A DNA stretch of 64,000 bases from Procambarus clarkii (GCF_040958095.1 NC_091217.1:10299880-10363879); one strand, 5' to 3'; counted from the first letter of the stretch, positions 1 to 11,376 are shown. Notes: generated by a model from the letters alone, not told the origin. Translations and numbers: made by a program.

Positions 1-505
1 TTCTGGAAATTACTTAATTTTTATGTTCTTGTGATGATTGGGTCAGTGTGTTGGATACATACAATACTCCTATGGTGTTCTTGAAGGTGGGAGAATGTAC
101 CTCTGTGTGTTAATAATTGCTGAAATTGTCTGATATGTAGTGCTTCGGCGATGTCAAACCTTTTATTGTTGTTGTATCCGTCAAGTCCGGTGTTGTTGGT
201 CAGGATATCTCTGGTGATGATATGGGTGTTGGTAGAGAGGATGTGTTCTTTGATGTAGCCTTGTTATTTGCCATCATCAGGCGCCTTGAAACAGATGTTG
301 TCTTGCCTATGTACTGAGATCGTTGGGGCTGACAGTCCCCGAATGGGAGTGTGATGACAGAGGATATTCGTCTATTTCAAGACTTGTCGCTGTGTGTGTC
401 GGGAGGTTCTTCATGCGCAGATTAGTGATCTTTTAGCTCTTGTAGTAGATCGTCAACTCTATCTTTTGGTTGATGTCGGTAGTGGATCACGTTTCTAGCA
501 ATAAT
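1..505 (-). pseudogene. Penelope-like element, decayed GIY-YIG endonuclease C-terminal region
   Basis: Hand translation of the minus strand gives pieces that resemble the C-terminal GIY-YIG endonuclease of Penelope-like retroelements. Around 350-270 a frame reads CPFGDCQPQRSQYIGKTT-like residues (I read PFGDCQPQRSQYIGKTT), followed by an SRRL motif. Around 250-115 another frame reads KEHILSTNTHIITRDIL, then N-rich residues and an IAEALHIRQF segment, as in the end of this nuclease where an R and a helix with EAL are usual. The pieces lie in different frames and stops separate them, so the copy is dead. It runs off the left edge of the window. In this family the endonuclease nicks target DNA to prime reverse transcription; no reverse transcriptase part is visible here. 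The family assignment is by motif recognition only. Confidence 0.55.
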
Positions 506-527
506 GTCTTTCAGGACTCATTCCTCC

Positions 528-663
528 GCAGACGATGAGTCACAATAACGTGGCTAAAATATGTTGACCAGAAAACACACTAGAAAATGAAGGGACGACG
601 ACGTTTCGGTCCGTCCTGGACCATTCTCAAGTCGATTGTGGATGGAGACAATCGACTTGAGAA
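528..663. repeat. Half copy of foldback-type dispersed repeat (same family as 19730-19904)
   Basis: The stretch from GACGATGAGTCACAATAACG through GTTTCGGTCCGTCCTGG matches, in order, the arm of the palindromic element at 19730-19904. A short perfect inverted repeat sits at its right end: 625-639 pairs with 649-663 (15-bp arms, CTCAAGTCGATTGT core). The repeat lies next to the Penelope-like remnant, and the GAAACGTCGTCG end (read on the minus strand) is typical of such element termini. Assignment to Penelope-like termini is inference. Confidence 0.6.
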
Positions 664-840
664 ACCCCAGGCACCAAGTGCCAGCGGTTTTCGTATCCAC
701 AGATCTTGTCGTTGTTGTTCTATATATTCCGTCAAAGATTGTTTGAAGGCATTGGTTCACTCTGAAAGATCTTTAATTTCCGTATTTTGTGTAGATCTTA
801 ATCGACTTTTGAGGGCGGGGTGTGCAGGTGAGGCTGGTCA

Positions 841-2249
841 ACACAGCTATGATACTACCCATACTAGCAAGAGCTATGATACTACCCATACTAGCAAGAG
901 CTATGATACTACCCACACTAGCAAGAGCTATGATACTACCCATACTAGCAAGAGCTATGATACTACCCACACTAGCAAGAGCTATGATACTACCCACACT
1001 AGCAAGAGCTATGATACTACCCATACTAGCAAGAGCTATGATACTACCCACACTAGCAAGAGCTATGATACTACCCATACTAGCAAGAGCTATGATACTA
1101 CCCACACTAGCAAGAGCTATGATACTACCCATACTAGCAAGAGCTATGATACTACCCATACTAGCAAGAGCTATGATACTACCCATACTAGCAAGAGCTA
1201 TGATACTACCCATACTAGCAAGAGCTATGATACTACCCATACTAGCAAGAGCTATGATACTACCCACACTAGCAAGAGCTATGATACTACCCACACTAGC
1301 AAGAGCTATGATACTACCCATACTAGCAAGAGCTATGATACTACCCATACTAGCAAGAGCTATGATACTACCCATACTAGCAAGAGCTATGATACTACCC
1401 ATACTAGCAAGAGCTATGATACTACCCACACTAGCAAGAGCTATGATACTACCCATACTAGCAAGAGCTATGATACTACCCATACTAGCAAGAGCTATGA
1501 TACTACCCATACTAGCAAGAGCTATGATACTACCCATACTAGCAAGAGCTATGATACTACCCACACTAGCAAGAGCTATGATACTACCCATACTAGCAAG
1601 AGCTATGATACTACCCACACTAGCAAGAGCTATGATACTACCCATACTAGCAAGAGCTATGATACTACCCATACTAGCAAGAGCTATGATACTACCCATA
1701 CTAGCAAGAGCTATGATACTACCCATACTAGCAAGAGCTATGATACTACCCACACTAGCAAGAGCTATGATACTACCCACACTAGCAAGAGCTATGATAC
1801 TACCCACACTAGCAAGAGCTATGATACTACCCACACTAGCAAGAGCTATGATACTACCCACACTAGCAAGAGCTATGATACTACCCACACTAGCAAGAGC
1901 TATGATACTACCCATACTAGCAAGAGCTATGATACTACCCATACTAGCAAGAGCTATGATACTACCCATACTAGCAAGAGCTATGATACTACCGATACTA
2001 GCAAGAGCTATGATACTACCCATATTAGCAAGAGCTATGATACTACCCATACTAGCAAGAGCTATGATACTACCCATACTAGCAAGAGCTATGATACTAC
2101 CCATACTAGCAAGAGCTATGATACTACCCATATTAGCAAGAGCTATGATACTACCCATACTAGCAAGAGCTATGATACTACCCATATTAGCAAGAGCTAT
2201 GATACTACCCACACTAGCAAGAGCTATGATACTACCCACACTAGCAAGA
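841..2249. repeat. 27-bp satellite array, about 52 copies
   Basis: The unit begins AGCTATGATACTACCCA and is 27 bp. It repeats without indels across about 1.4 kb. Variation is mostly one transition (CATACTAGC versus CACACTAGC), plus rare CGATACT and CATATTAGC units that cluster near the right end. Because 27 is a multiple of three, all copies stay in frame and long open frames appear on both strands (a nine-residue SYDTTHTSK repeat on plus, GSIIALASM on minus). I treat these as by-products of the repeat, not as genes. Confidence 0.95.
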
Positions 2250-2264
2250 ATGGAAATACACTAA

Positions 2265-2764
2265 TGAATGCTCGCTGAAGGCTCCGGAGTCTATAAAGGA
2301 CCTAGAGGCTCTGGAAGCACAAGAGTCTCTGAAGACTCTGCATGGAGGCTCTGCATGGAGGCTCTGGAGGCTCTGAAACAAAACAAAATTTGAAAAAAAA
2401 AAAATATGAGACGAGTCTGGCCCCATAACTGAGATGGTTCAGTGTGAGGAAAGACAAGAGGGAACTGAATTCTACTATATTAGATAAGAGCTAGGAAAGA
2501 TGAGATATGATTGCGACATGTAAGATCCTAAACGATACTGACAAACTAGGTAAGGTCGAACTATTTAGAAGATATAACAGCAGAACCAAAGACTATGAAT
2601 GAAACCAGAGATGCAGGTAAGACATGGATGGAAGAACAGAGTTATTTAACTTTAGTGTAGTAAGTAAATAGCATTAAAAGAGCAGGTAGCTGTGGATGTT
2701 AACATACGTAGACTTTAATGTTTAAAATTATTATATACACACATGCATTGTTGCAAATACCCAA
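2265..2764. other. No gene seen; short GGCTCTGGA-rich repeats
   Basis: Around 2278-2380 there is a loose repeat of GAGGCTCTGNA words ending in an A-run. The rest to 2764 is AT-rich and I recognise nothing in it. Confidence 0.5.
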
Positions 2765-3536
2765 ATTAGACTGCAAGCTCTTCTTGATTCACTCGCTGCT
2801 AAAATCATTGAATGTGGACTTGTTATCTCTATAACTAAATCCAGAGTTCTCCATCCCCAAGAGAAAACTCATGTCCCAATAACTTTTAAGGTCAACAACC
2901 AGAACATTGAAACGTGTAGGCAGCACAATACCTTGGAGCTGGTATTAACAGTGGCGTTATAAACGATCTACACCGCAGGGGCGCCTGACAGCTGGGTCGA
3001 CAACGCTTCGGATTCGTAGTCCTGAGGTTCTGGGTTCGATCCCCGGTGGAGGCGGAGACAAATGGGCAAAATGTTTCTTTCACCCTGATGTCTCTGTTAC
3101 CTAGCAGTAAATAGTAAGTTACTGGGAGTTAGATAGCTGCTACGGGCTGCTTCCTGGGGGTGGAGGTTTGGTCGAGGACCGGGCCGCGGGGACACTAAGC
3201 CCCGAAATCATCTCAAGATAACCTCAAGATAGGTTAAAAGAATGACTTAAACCACTCAAAACACTTACTGGTAAGAATATTGGTATAAATATTAAATTTG
3301 CTAGATTATTCTATATGATGTTTGTTAGATCTCTCGTTGATTATAATGCTCTGCACCTAATTAACTTCCCCGCCTCTGTGTCGGACAAACTTGAAGTAGT
3401 GCAGAATGAAGCCACGAGGATAATTCTTGGTGCCCCGAGATGCACAAGAATCATCAACATAAGAGAAGAACTGAAGCTTCCAACCATACTAGAGAGAATC
3501 ATGCAAGTCAACACGACCTGGTCAGGATATCAGTAG
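2765..3536 (+). pseudogene. Jockey/I-type LINE reverse-transcriptase C-terminal remnant, split by a SINE
   Basis: Before the SINE, the plus strand encodes AKIIECGLVISITKSRVL and, after a frame change, YLGAGINSGVINDLHRR. After the SINE, at 3231 onward, it continues LKTLTGKNIGINIKFARLF and then RSLVDYNALHLINFPASV. The later LEVVQNEATRIILGAPRCT segment matches the region downstream of the reverse-transcriptase active site in Jockey/I-type LINEs, where the pattern ALVRPHLEY...LQAVQNKALR occurs (compare 11407-12846). Stops at about 2958 and 3245 and the SINE show that it is inactive. The active-site region is absent, so this is a 5'-truncated copy. Confidence 0.7.
2977..3231 (+). repeat. tRNA-derived SINE
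   Basis: A tRNA-like head carries an RNA polymerase III B box, GGTTCGATCCC at 3033-3043, preceded by an A-box-like CAGCTGGGTCGACAAC. The body has the words CACCCTGATGTCTCTGTTACC and CTGCTTCCTGGGGGTGGAGG, and the tail ends in ATCTCAAGATAACCTCAAGAT. The same body and tail recur at 21630-21880 and 55146-55402 on the minus strand, and in pieces at 26466 and 53797. It has landed inside a LINE remnant. Confidence 0.88.
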
Positions 3537-3708
3537 TCTGCCAGAGCAGACTACTTATCACATGCCTCTGTATGACTAACCATCCTGTGTGATGGGGATT
3601 TTTAGCACCACGTAGCTAGCTTTTTGATACACTGTACTTCCCTTCATGTAGTCACGGGCAGCTGCACAAATGCACACGTACCTAAATGTGTTAATAATAA
3701 AAAAAATA
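3537..3708 (+). other. 3' untranslated region of the Jockey/I-type LINE remnant, A-rich tail
   Basis: It follows the LINE remnant directly and ends in TTAATAATAAAAAAAATA, a typical retrotransposon tail. It has no open frame. Confidence 0.5.
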
Positions 3709-3841
3709 CATGCCCTCGGTCGTGCATCGGGGCATTAGATGACCGCCAGCTTAATTAACAGGCGGGGGCCCAAGAGCAGAGATCCTGTCGTGCAAGCACA
3801 GTTATGTGAGGACACACACACACAGAGTGTGTGTGGTCACT
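3709..3841 (+). repeat. Diverged LINE A 3' tail with CA hairpin
   Basis: AGGCGGGGGCCCAAGAGCAGAG and the following GCAAGCACAGTTATGTGAGG resemble the LINE A tail at 22561-22610 (AGGCGGGACC, CAGAGCTCAA, GCAAGCACAACTAGG). It runs straight into a CA tract. 3806-3841 can fold back, since GTG(A)GGACACACACACACA faces GTGTGTGTGGTCAC. Confidence 0.45.
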
Positions 3842-3960
3842 TCTGGGTAGCAAAGGTTACGACAACACGGCTTCTGAAAACTGTTATTTGTTATTGATTT
3901 GCCAGCCCCAAGAACACGTCAGCTTATGGGGAGGTTTTGACTTTGTTCACTCATGTATAA

Positions 3961-3962
<2 letters not shown>

Positions 3963-4057
<95 letters not shown>

Positions 4058-4066
4058 TGTGTGTAT

Positions 4067-4114
<48 letters not shown>
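3963..4114. repeat. (GT)n microsatellite, about 150 bp
   Basis: Nearly pure GT with a few CT and AT interruptions near 4057-4070. It abuts a LINE A 3' end on the minus strand. Confidence 0.97.
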
Positions 4115-4116
<2 letters not shown>

Positions 4117-4215
4117 TTACTATTTGTGCCTGCAGGATCGAGCTGTTAGCTCTTGGAACCTGCCTTTCTAACCGTCGGTTGTCTTATGTTGGTTGCCAGA
4201 CCTATATTACCTCTA
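4115..4215 (-). repeat. LINE A 3' end fragment, antisense
   Basis: TATTTGTGCCTGCAGGATCGAG and TTAGCTCTTGGAACCTGCCT match the antisense LINE A 3' end at 6530-6600. The GT run lies exactly where the element's CA tail would be. Confidence 0.65.
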
Positions 4216-4241
4216 TCATATATACTACACATTTCTCTCTC

Positions 4242-4243
<2 letters not shown>

Positions 4244-4308
<65 letters not shown>
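4244..4308. repeat. (CA)n microsatellite, about 65 bp
   Basis: Pure CA dinucleotides between the LINE A fragment and a SINE-body fragment. Confidence 0.97.
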
Positions 4309-4309
<1 letters not shown>

Positions 4310-4412
4310 CCCCAGGAGGCAGCCCCGAGGAGCTGTTTCACTATCACGTACCTATTTACTACTGCTAGGTGAACAGAGGCATCAGGTGAAAGAAACTATG
4401 CCCACTTGTTTT
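4309..4412 (-). repeat. SINE body fragment
   Basis: CCAGGAGGCAGCCC, GTACCTATTTACT, GCTAGGTGAACAGAGGCAT and GTGAAAGAAACTATGCCCA align with the antisense body of the SINE at 21690-21790. Head and tail are missing. Confidence 0.6.
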
Positions 4413-5400
4413 TGTATCTGAGCATGATTGTCACAGATCCCTTGTTGATGACCCGTCCAAAGGTAACGGACTAACACTTGCTGCATGTTTCCCAGTGTGT
4501 GTGTGTGGGGGGGGGGGGAATCAGGGTCGCCCCCCCCCCCTGAGACCATGGACACGGAGGTGACCAACTGTCTCCTCTGAGCCGAGGTAATTGCTTCCAT
4601 CCGCCACAGTCTGGTGGATCTCCAGTAGTTTGGAAGAAAACTCCTTTCTCTGCGTCAATTTTTTCTTCTGGAGAGATAAAATAGCAGTTTGGGGTCGACC
4701 GAAGCCCCGAAGCGCGGTTTGTGCGGCAACACCGACCGAAGAGCATTGGGTTATATGAGAGAGAGGGAGGAGGGGGAGTGTGTGTGAGAGGGAGAAGGTG
4801 AGTGAGACAGAGGGGAAGGGGAGTGTGTGTGAGAGGGAGGAAGGGAGAGAGAGAGAGAGGGAGCACGAGGGAAGAGGGTCCAGGGCACACTGGTCCCACC
4901 CACCCAGCATAAGGGGAACAAGAGACGGCTTACGGGCGTAGTGAGAGTGGCGAAAACTGCAACATGGAAAAGGAAATGTAATCACTGAAGGAGGGGAGAG
5001 GCGGACGGTGCAGCCAGACTGGAATGACTGTACCAGAAACTTTAAACCAGCGAGAGATTGAAGAGCACCGCGCGGGGAGCGGAGCACAGGGAAGCACAGG
5101 GGAGCACAGGGGAGCACAGCGGAGCACAGCGGAGCACAGAAGGAATCACAGTGAGGTGAGAGAAACAGTGTAGGAAGGAAAGGCAAAGTTAAGGGTGTTC
5201 AACCCGAGACACAACACACAACTCTGCCACTGGTGAACACCCTTAACATGACGCTGCCTTAGAACACGGGAGCCCGACCACACGTGTAGGGGTTTACCAA
5301 TACAACTTATACACCGGAGTATACTGTATAAATCACAGTGGAGTATACAATAAAGAACGTATACCCAAGGAGGCAGGAAGTAATAAAAGCTGCAGGGTAG
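4413..5400. other. Low-complexity purine-rich stretch, no gene seen
   Basis: It holds a G run at 4505-4520, a C run at 4532-4541, GAGAGGGAGG/GTGTGTGAGAG words at 4756-4865, and a 10-bp GGAGCACAGG repeat at about 5089-5139. The open frames here are proline- and serine-rich low-complexity frames that I do not believe. Confidence 0.6.
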
Positions 5401-5912
5401 GGAAGAGGCACTTACCTCTCTTGCCCTCACGGGAGAGGCACTCCCCTCTCTTGCCCTGACGGGAGAGGTACTCCCCTCTCTTGCCCTGACGGGAGAGGCA
5501 CTCCCCTCTCTTGCCCTCACGGGAGAGGCACTCCCCTCTCTTGCCCTGACGGGAGAGGCACTCCCCTCTTGCCCTCACGGGAGAGGCACTCCCCTCTCTT
5601 GCCCTCACGGGAGAGGCACTCCCCTCTCTTGCCCTCACGGGAGAGGCACTCCCCTCTCTTGCCCTCACGGGAGAGCCACTCCCCTCTCTTGCCCTCACGG
5701 GAGAGCCACTCCCCTCTCTTGCCCTCACGGGAGAGCCACTCCCCTCTCTTGCCCTGACGGGAGAGCCACTCCGTCTCTTGCCCTGACGGGAGAGCCACTC
5801 CCCTCTCTTGCCCTGACGGGAGAGGCACTCCCCTCTCTTGCCCTCACGGGAGAGGCACTTGTCTCTGTTGCTCTTATGGGAGAGGCACTTACCTCCCCAC
5901 GGGAGAAGTACT
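5401..5912. repeat. 30-bp minisatellite, about 17 copies
   Basis: The unit reads GGGAGAGGCACTCCCCTCTC followed by TTGCCCTCAC or TTGCCCTGAC. A unit near 5560 has lost two bases and one near 5770 is also shortened, which breaks the reading frames. Outer units are more diverged than inner ones. Confidence 0.93.
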
Positions 5913-6165
5913 TCCCACTCCTCACAAAAGGTTACTTAATTGCCGTCACACCTGCACACACCTGTACACACCTGTCTTCACACCTGTACACAAGAGCCAC
6001 GGAGATAACATGGGCGGGAGTGCCTCTGGGACACGGCCGTTGCCACGGCAACACAGGAGTCACAGACTCTTTAATACACCAACAGGCGGAGCATAACAAT
6101 AACTTTTTTAACTTTTATTTGTTTAAATTCCCAGATAAATCTGTTTTTGTCGTCTCCGTTAATGA

Positions 6166-6168
<3 letters not shown>

Positions 6169-6242
<74 letters not shown>

Positions 6243-6258
6243 CGTGTGTGTGTGTGTA
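6169..6258. repeat. (GT)n microsatellite
   Basis: About 90 bp of GT with CG-containing interruptions at 6238-6246. It lies at the 3' end of the antisense LINE A fragment that follows. Confidence 0.97.
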
Positions 6259-6438
6259 CTCACCTATTTGTACTCACCTATTTGTGCTTGCGGGGGTTGA
6301 GCTTTGGCTCTTTGGTCCCGCCTCTCAACTGTCAATCAACTGGTGTACAGATTCCTGAGCCTATTGGGCTCTATCATATTTACACTTAAAACTGTGTATG
6401 GAGTCAGCCTCCACCACATCACTGCCTAATGCATTCCA

Positions 6439-6440
<2 letters not shown>
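6259..6440 (-). repeat. LINE A 3' end fragment, antisense
   Basis: Reads on the minus strand as the end of LINE A: GGAGGCTGACTCCATACACA, then GGCTCAGGAATCTGTACACC, TTGACAGTTGAGAGGCGGGA and a CAAGCACAAATAGGTGAGTA tail. This matches 22470-22615 on the plus strand. The fragment is cut off at 6440 by the next GT run. Confidence 0.8.

Positions 6441-6517
<77 letters not shown>
6441..6517. repeat. (GT)n microsatellite
   Basis: Pure GT, sitting between the 5' edge of one antisense LINE A fragment and the 3' end of the next. Confidence 0.97.
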
Positions 6518-6519
<2 letters not shown>

Positions 6520-7778
6520 ACTCACCTATTTGTACTACTAACCTATTTGTGCTTGCAGGATCGAGCATTGGCTCTTGGATCCCGCCTTTCCAGCCATCGG
6601 TTGTTTACAGCAATGACTCCTGTCCCATTTCCCTATCATACCTAGTTTTAAAATTATGAATAGAGTTTCCTTCCACAACCTGTTCCCCAAGTGCATTCCA
6701 TTTTCCCACTACTCTCACGCTATAAAAAAACTTCCTAACATCTCTGTGACTCATCTGAGTTTCCAGTTTCCACCCATGTCCCCACGTTCTGTTATTATTA
6801 CGTGTGAACATTTCATCTATTTCCACTTTGTCAAATCCCCTGAGTATTTTATATGTTCCTATCATATCTCCTCTCTCCCTTCTTTTCTCTAGTGTCGTAA
6901 GGTTCAGTTCCCTCAGACGTTCTTCATATCCCATCCCTCGTAGCTCTGGAACAAGCCTCGTCGCAAACCTCTGAACTTTCTCTAGTTTCCTTATGTATTT
7001 CTTCAGGTGGGGGCTCCATGATGGCGCGGCATTCTCTAAGACGGGTCTCACGTAGGCAGTGTAAAGCGCCCTAAAAGCCTCCTCACTTAGGTTTCTGAAT
7101 TAAGTTCTAATTTTCGCCAGTGTAGAGTACGCTGCTGTCGTTATCCTATTTATATGTGCCTCAGGAGTTAGATTAGGTGTCACATCCACTCCCAGGTCTC
7201 TTTCTCGAATCGTTACAGGTAGGCAGTTCCCCTTCATTGTGTACTGTCCTTTTGGTCGTCTATCACCTGATCCCATTTCCATAACTTTACATTTACTGTT
7301 GTTGAACTCCAGTAGCCATTTCCCTGACCATCTCTGCAACCTGTTTAAGTCCTCTTGGAGGATCCTACTTCATCTGTCACAACTCTTCTCATTAATTTTG
7401 CGTCATCCGGAAACACTGACATGTATGATTCCACTCCTGTAAACATATCATTTACGAAAATTAGAAAGAGGATTGGGCCCAGCACCGATCCTTTAAGGTA
7501 CTCCACTCGTTACTGTTCACCAGTCCGACTTCTCGCCCCTTTCCACTACCCTCTAGCTCCTTCCTGTTAGGTAGTTCCTCAGCCATGCTAGGGCTTTCCG
7601 CTTACTCCTGCCTGCTTCTCAAGTTTGTATAGCAGTCTCATGTGCGGTACTGTATCAAAGGCCTTTTGGCAGTCAAGAAATATGCAGTCTGCCCAGCCTT
7701 CTCTGTCCTGCCTTATCCTTGTTACTTTGTCATAGAATTCTAAAAGGTTTGTTAGGCATGATTTCCCTGTCCAGAACC

Positions 7779-7780
<2 letters not shown>
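6518..7780 (-). pseudogene. LINE A (CR1/L2-like) reverse-transcriptase remnant with 3' end
   Basis: Minus-strand frames give reverse-transcriptase pieces in order. At 7780-7590 the motifs GFWTGKSCLTNLL and FLDCQKAFDTVPH correspond to the QHGF and D-x-x-KAFD blocks. At about 7480-7390 the GSVLGP-like block is frameshifted and the active-site block reads FPDDAKLM, where FADD or YADD is expected. At 7339-7100 come WLLEFNNSKCKVMEM and RERDLGVDVTPNL. At 7051-6605 come PVLENAAPSWSPHLKKYI and YEERLRELNLTTLEKRRERG, ending in a stop at 6605. The 3' region to 6518 is the LINE A tail. There are several frameshifts and the 5' end is lost at a CA run, so it is inactive. The clade is given by general resemblance only. 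Confidence 0.85.

Positions 7781-7864
<84 letters not shown>
7781..7864. repeat. (GT)n microsatellite at the 5' truncation of LINE A
   Basis: Pure GT. On the minus strand CA repeats run straight into CATGGGTTCTGG, the HGFW codons of the reverse transcriptase. Confidence 0.97.
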
Positions 7865-7865
<1 letters not shown>

Positions 7866-8057
7866 ACAGTTGAGAGGTGACTGACGGTGGTCTCTGCACC
7901 ACCTTTCTTCCTCCTAGCCATCCCAGCTGCCTTTCCCTCCCACCGGGAAGGGAAAGTACTGTCCGGTTGTGTCGGTCGAATGGTTATGGGATCCTGTACA
8001 TCAGTTGCATTGCTTCTGGCAGTATAGGTTCGAGTCACCTGGGGTGTGAGCTTTCAG

Positions 8058-8807
<750 letters not shown>

Positions 8808-8853
<46 letters not shown>
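8808..8853. repeat. (TA)n microsatellite
   Basis: TA run on the right side of the MITE. Confidence 0.95.
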
Positions 8854-8857
<4 letters not shown>

Positions 8858-8883
8858 AGGATAAGTGAACATATGAATGGAAG

Positions 8884-8914
8884 TAACTGCAGAAGGCCTA
8901 TTGGCCCATACTTG
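8884..8914 (-). repeat. CR1 3' end trace
   Basis: AACTGCAGAAGGCCTATTGG and CCCATAC match the antisense CR1 3' end at 37459-37490. Confidence 0.6.
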
Positions 8915-8969
8915 CTCTTCCTGCTTCCATATTGGTTCGAGGTCTTGAAGTAGGAAGAATATAGTTGTG

Positions 8970-9112
8970 CATCAAGACGCCTGAACGCGTTTCGTAATTT
9001 GAAAATATTGAGAAAATTCGTGTTAGAATGATTAATCTTACTTTTTCGATCATATTTAATAATATATGTTTACAAGAAAGACTGCTACCAAAATATACTA
9101 ATATATATATAT
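8970..9112 (+). repeat. Rearranged copy of the Penelope-like 5' terminal repeat
   Basis: GAACGCGTTTCGTAATTTG matches the left arm of the palindrome at 52943-53342, and GAGAAAATTCGTGTTAGAAT through AAAGACTGCTACCAAAATAT matches the far part of its right arm and flank. The middle of the palindrome is missing. It ends in a TA run, as the copy at 53343-53469 does. Confidence 0.7.
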
Positions 9113-9374
9113 ACACAACTGACCCTCTATAGGATGCAACCCACCAGCAGTTGCCTATAGCTCCCCATGTGCTATATTACCTGCGAAGTGAAGTGAACAG
9201 AGGCATGAGGCGAGAGGAAAGGTGCTCAACCACTCACCTTCCTCCCTCTAAGACACCGGCACGCAGCCTGCTCGCCCACGCACCGTCCTGTAAACCAGCA
9301 ACAAAATGGCTATAGTCCGAGATGTTATATCCAGAGGCTTGGAGGAGGGCAGGCGTGCCCGGGTACGGTCACCA
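9113..9374. other. No gene seen; short SINE-like words
   Basis: GTGAACAGAGGCATGAGGCG at 9190 resembles the antisense SINE body. Nothing else is recognised. Confidence 0.4.
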
Positions 9375-10246
9375 GGGTACAGGGCCGCAGGGTACAGGGC
9401 CGCAGGGTACAGGGCCGCAGGGTCGCAGGGTACAGGGCCGCAGGGTACAGGGCCGCAGGGTACAGGGCCGCAGGGTACAGGGCCGCAGGGTACAGGGCCG
9501 CAGGGTACAGGGTCGCAGGGTACAGGGCCGCAGGGTACAGGGTCGCAGGGTACAGGGCCGCAGGGTACAGGGCCGCAGGGTACAGGGCCGCAGGGTACAG
9601 GGTCGCAGGGTACAGGGCCGCAGGGTACAGGGTCGCAGGGTACAGGGCCGCAGGGTACAGGGCCGGAGGGTACAGGGTCGCAGGGTACAGGGCCGCAGGG
9701 TACAGGGCCGGAGGGTACAGGGTCGCAGGGTACAGGGCCGCAGGGTACAGGGCCGCAGGGTACAGGGCCGCAGGGTACAGGGCCGCAGGGTACAGGGTCG
9801 CAGGGTACAGGGTCGCAGGGTACAGGGCCGCAGGGTACAGGGTCGCAGGGTACAGGGTCGCAGGGTACAGGGTCGCAGGGTACAGGGCCGCAGGGTACAG
9901 GGCCGCAGGGTACAGGGCCGCAGGGTACAGGGTCGCAGGGTACAGGGCCGCAGAGTACAGGGCCGCAGGGTACAGGGCCGCAGGGTACAGGGCCGCAGGG
10001 TACAGGGTCGCAGGGTACAGGGCCGCAGGGTACAGGGCCGGAGGGTACAGGGCCGGAGGGTACAGGGCCGGAGGGTACAGGGTCGCAGGGTACAGGGCCG
10101 CAGGGTACAGGGCCGGAGGGTACAGGGTCGCAGGGTACAGGGCCGCAGGGTACAGGGCCGGAGGGTACAGGGCCGCAGGGTACAGGGCCGCAGGGTACAG
10201 GGCCGGAGGGTACAGGGCCGCAGGGTACAGGGTCGCAGGGTACAGT
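9375..10246. repeat. 15-bp GC-rich minisatellite, about 58 copies
   Basis: The unit GGGTACAGGGCCGCA repeats without indels; variants read GGTCGCA or GGCCGGA. The frames are open in several registers (GTGPQ and GRRVQ on plus, VPCGP on minus), purely because the period is a multiple of three. Confidence 0.95.
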
Positions 10247-10256
10247 CACCTCCGCT

Positions 10257-10751
10257 GGTAGTTATGGTGGCAGGAATCTAGTGTGGGTGGAGGCGGCGCC
10301 GCGGTGTCTGGGGAGGACCTCAACACGTGGGACCCCCCCCCCCTCACCCCCCTCCCCCCGTCCCATCCCTTATCGTAATGGCTTTACGGCGCTTTCCCCT
10401 GATAACTCCTCCTTCTTACACAGTTGGATTGATCCATGGTTTAGGTTGACTTAGAATTTTTGGGGAAGACTGGCTCTGGAATCGGAATTATTTAGGTATT
10501 TTCTATTCTTAATTAATTTTCTAATTAAGGATTTGTTGTGCTGTAGTCGTGTTACCAGAGCTTCTTTTAGCACCAGCTGAGGAAGGTGTAGCAGGGGAGA
10601 GGATGGGATATGGAAGGGAAGGGAAGGGTATGAGAGCTGAGGATATGGGAGGGGGGACGGTAAGGCATGGGAAGGAAGCGAGAAATTAAGACGTAAGAGC
10701 AGTACGGAGGAGGAGGTGGGCGGGGCGGGCGCCTGCCTGGCTGCCTGACCG
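10257..10751. other. No gene seen
   Basis: C-rich run at 10327-10360, then AT-rich and G-rich sequence. No motif recognised. Confidence 0.4.
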
Positions 10752-10850
10752 AGAATTATCCCAGATATCATGATCCTCGTGCCGTGTGGGGGTGTGGGAG
10801 GGGGGTGAGGGCTGTGGGAGGGGGCAGAGGGGTGTGGTTTTTTGGGGGGC
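10752..10850. repeat. Dispersed repeat shared with 12868-12990
   Basis: GAATTATCCCAGATATCATG, ATCCTCGTGCCGTGTGGG and a GGTGTGGGAGGGGG run match 12868-12930 with one or two differences. The flanks differ. Confidence 0.7.
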
Positions 10851-11159
10851 AAGTAAAGAGGAAGGAGAGGCATAGGTGAAGGGAAGTATAGAAGTGGGAA
10901 ATACAGTGAGAGGTATGAAAGCAGGCGGGCTGTCTGCCTTGCTGACACGATGTGTGGGTGTTGGCAGCTAAGCTAAGGTGGCTCCCTCTTGTCAGGGAGC
11001 TGTGAGTGTGTGAGAAGTTCTTCACATGTGTTTCACCTTATATGGATGTCCATAGATGAATACTGTGTAGCATTCATATATACACACTCCGATGCTTCCA
11101 CACGTGCCACGTTTGTGGTAGAAAATAATAATAATAACAAAAATTTTGTTTTGTTTAAG
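10851..11159. other. No gene seen
   Basis: Mixed sequence. CACGTTTGTGGTAGAAAATA at 11117 recurs at 45529-45548, so part of it is a dispersed repeat. Confidence 0.4.
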
Positions 11160-11376
11160 GCTCTTTATTTTATTATTATTATTATTATTATTTATTGAGT
11201 TTTTCATACATACACATACTTATATATACCTATATACATATGCATATACACAACTTAATACGTACACACATACATACTCAATTTTTTCCAGTTATTAAAG
11301 GAAGGATATCTCGTCAGTATTTCATCTGGGAATTATATACTGTGGGGCGGGGTTTTCATCTAGTAAATCGAAGCTC
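11160..11376 (-). other. A/T-rich 3' region of the minus-strand LINE, (TTA)n run
   Basis: TTATTATTATTATTATTATT at 11171-11191 reads as a TAA-rich tail on the minus strand, downstream of the LINE frame ending at 11407. That it is the LINE's own tail is inference. Confidence 0.4.

Noticed and set aside
587..2278. Long open frame of about 560 codons
   Set aside because: It is almost wholly a 27-bp satellite whose period is a multiple of three; the opposite strand is equally open. No start context, splice signal or domain supports a gene.
3020..3050. Possible functional tRNA gene (also 21810, 22680 and 55345)
   Set aside because: The B boxes belong to SINE heads followed by the same SINE body; the acceptor stems and 3' ends do not form intact tRNAs.
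4471..5186. Pro/Ser-rich frames on the minus strand
   Set aside because: They come from GA-rich low-complexity DNA with no domain.
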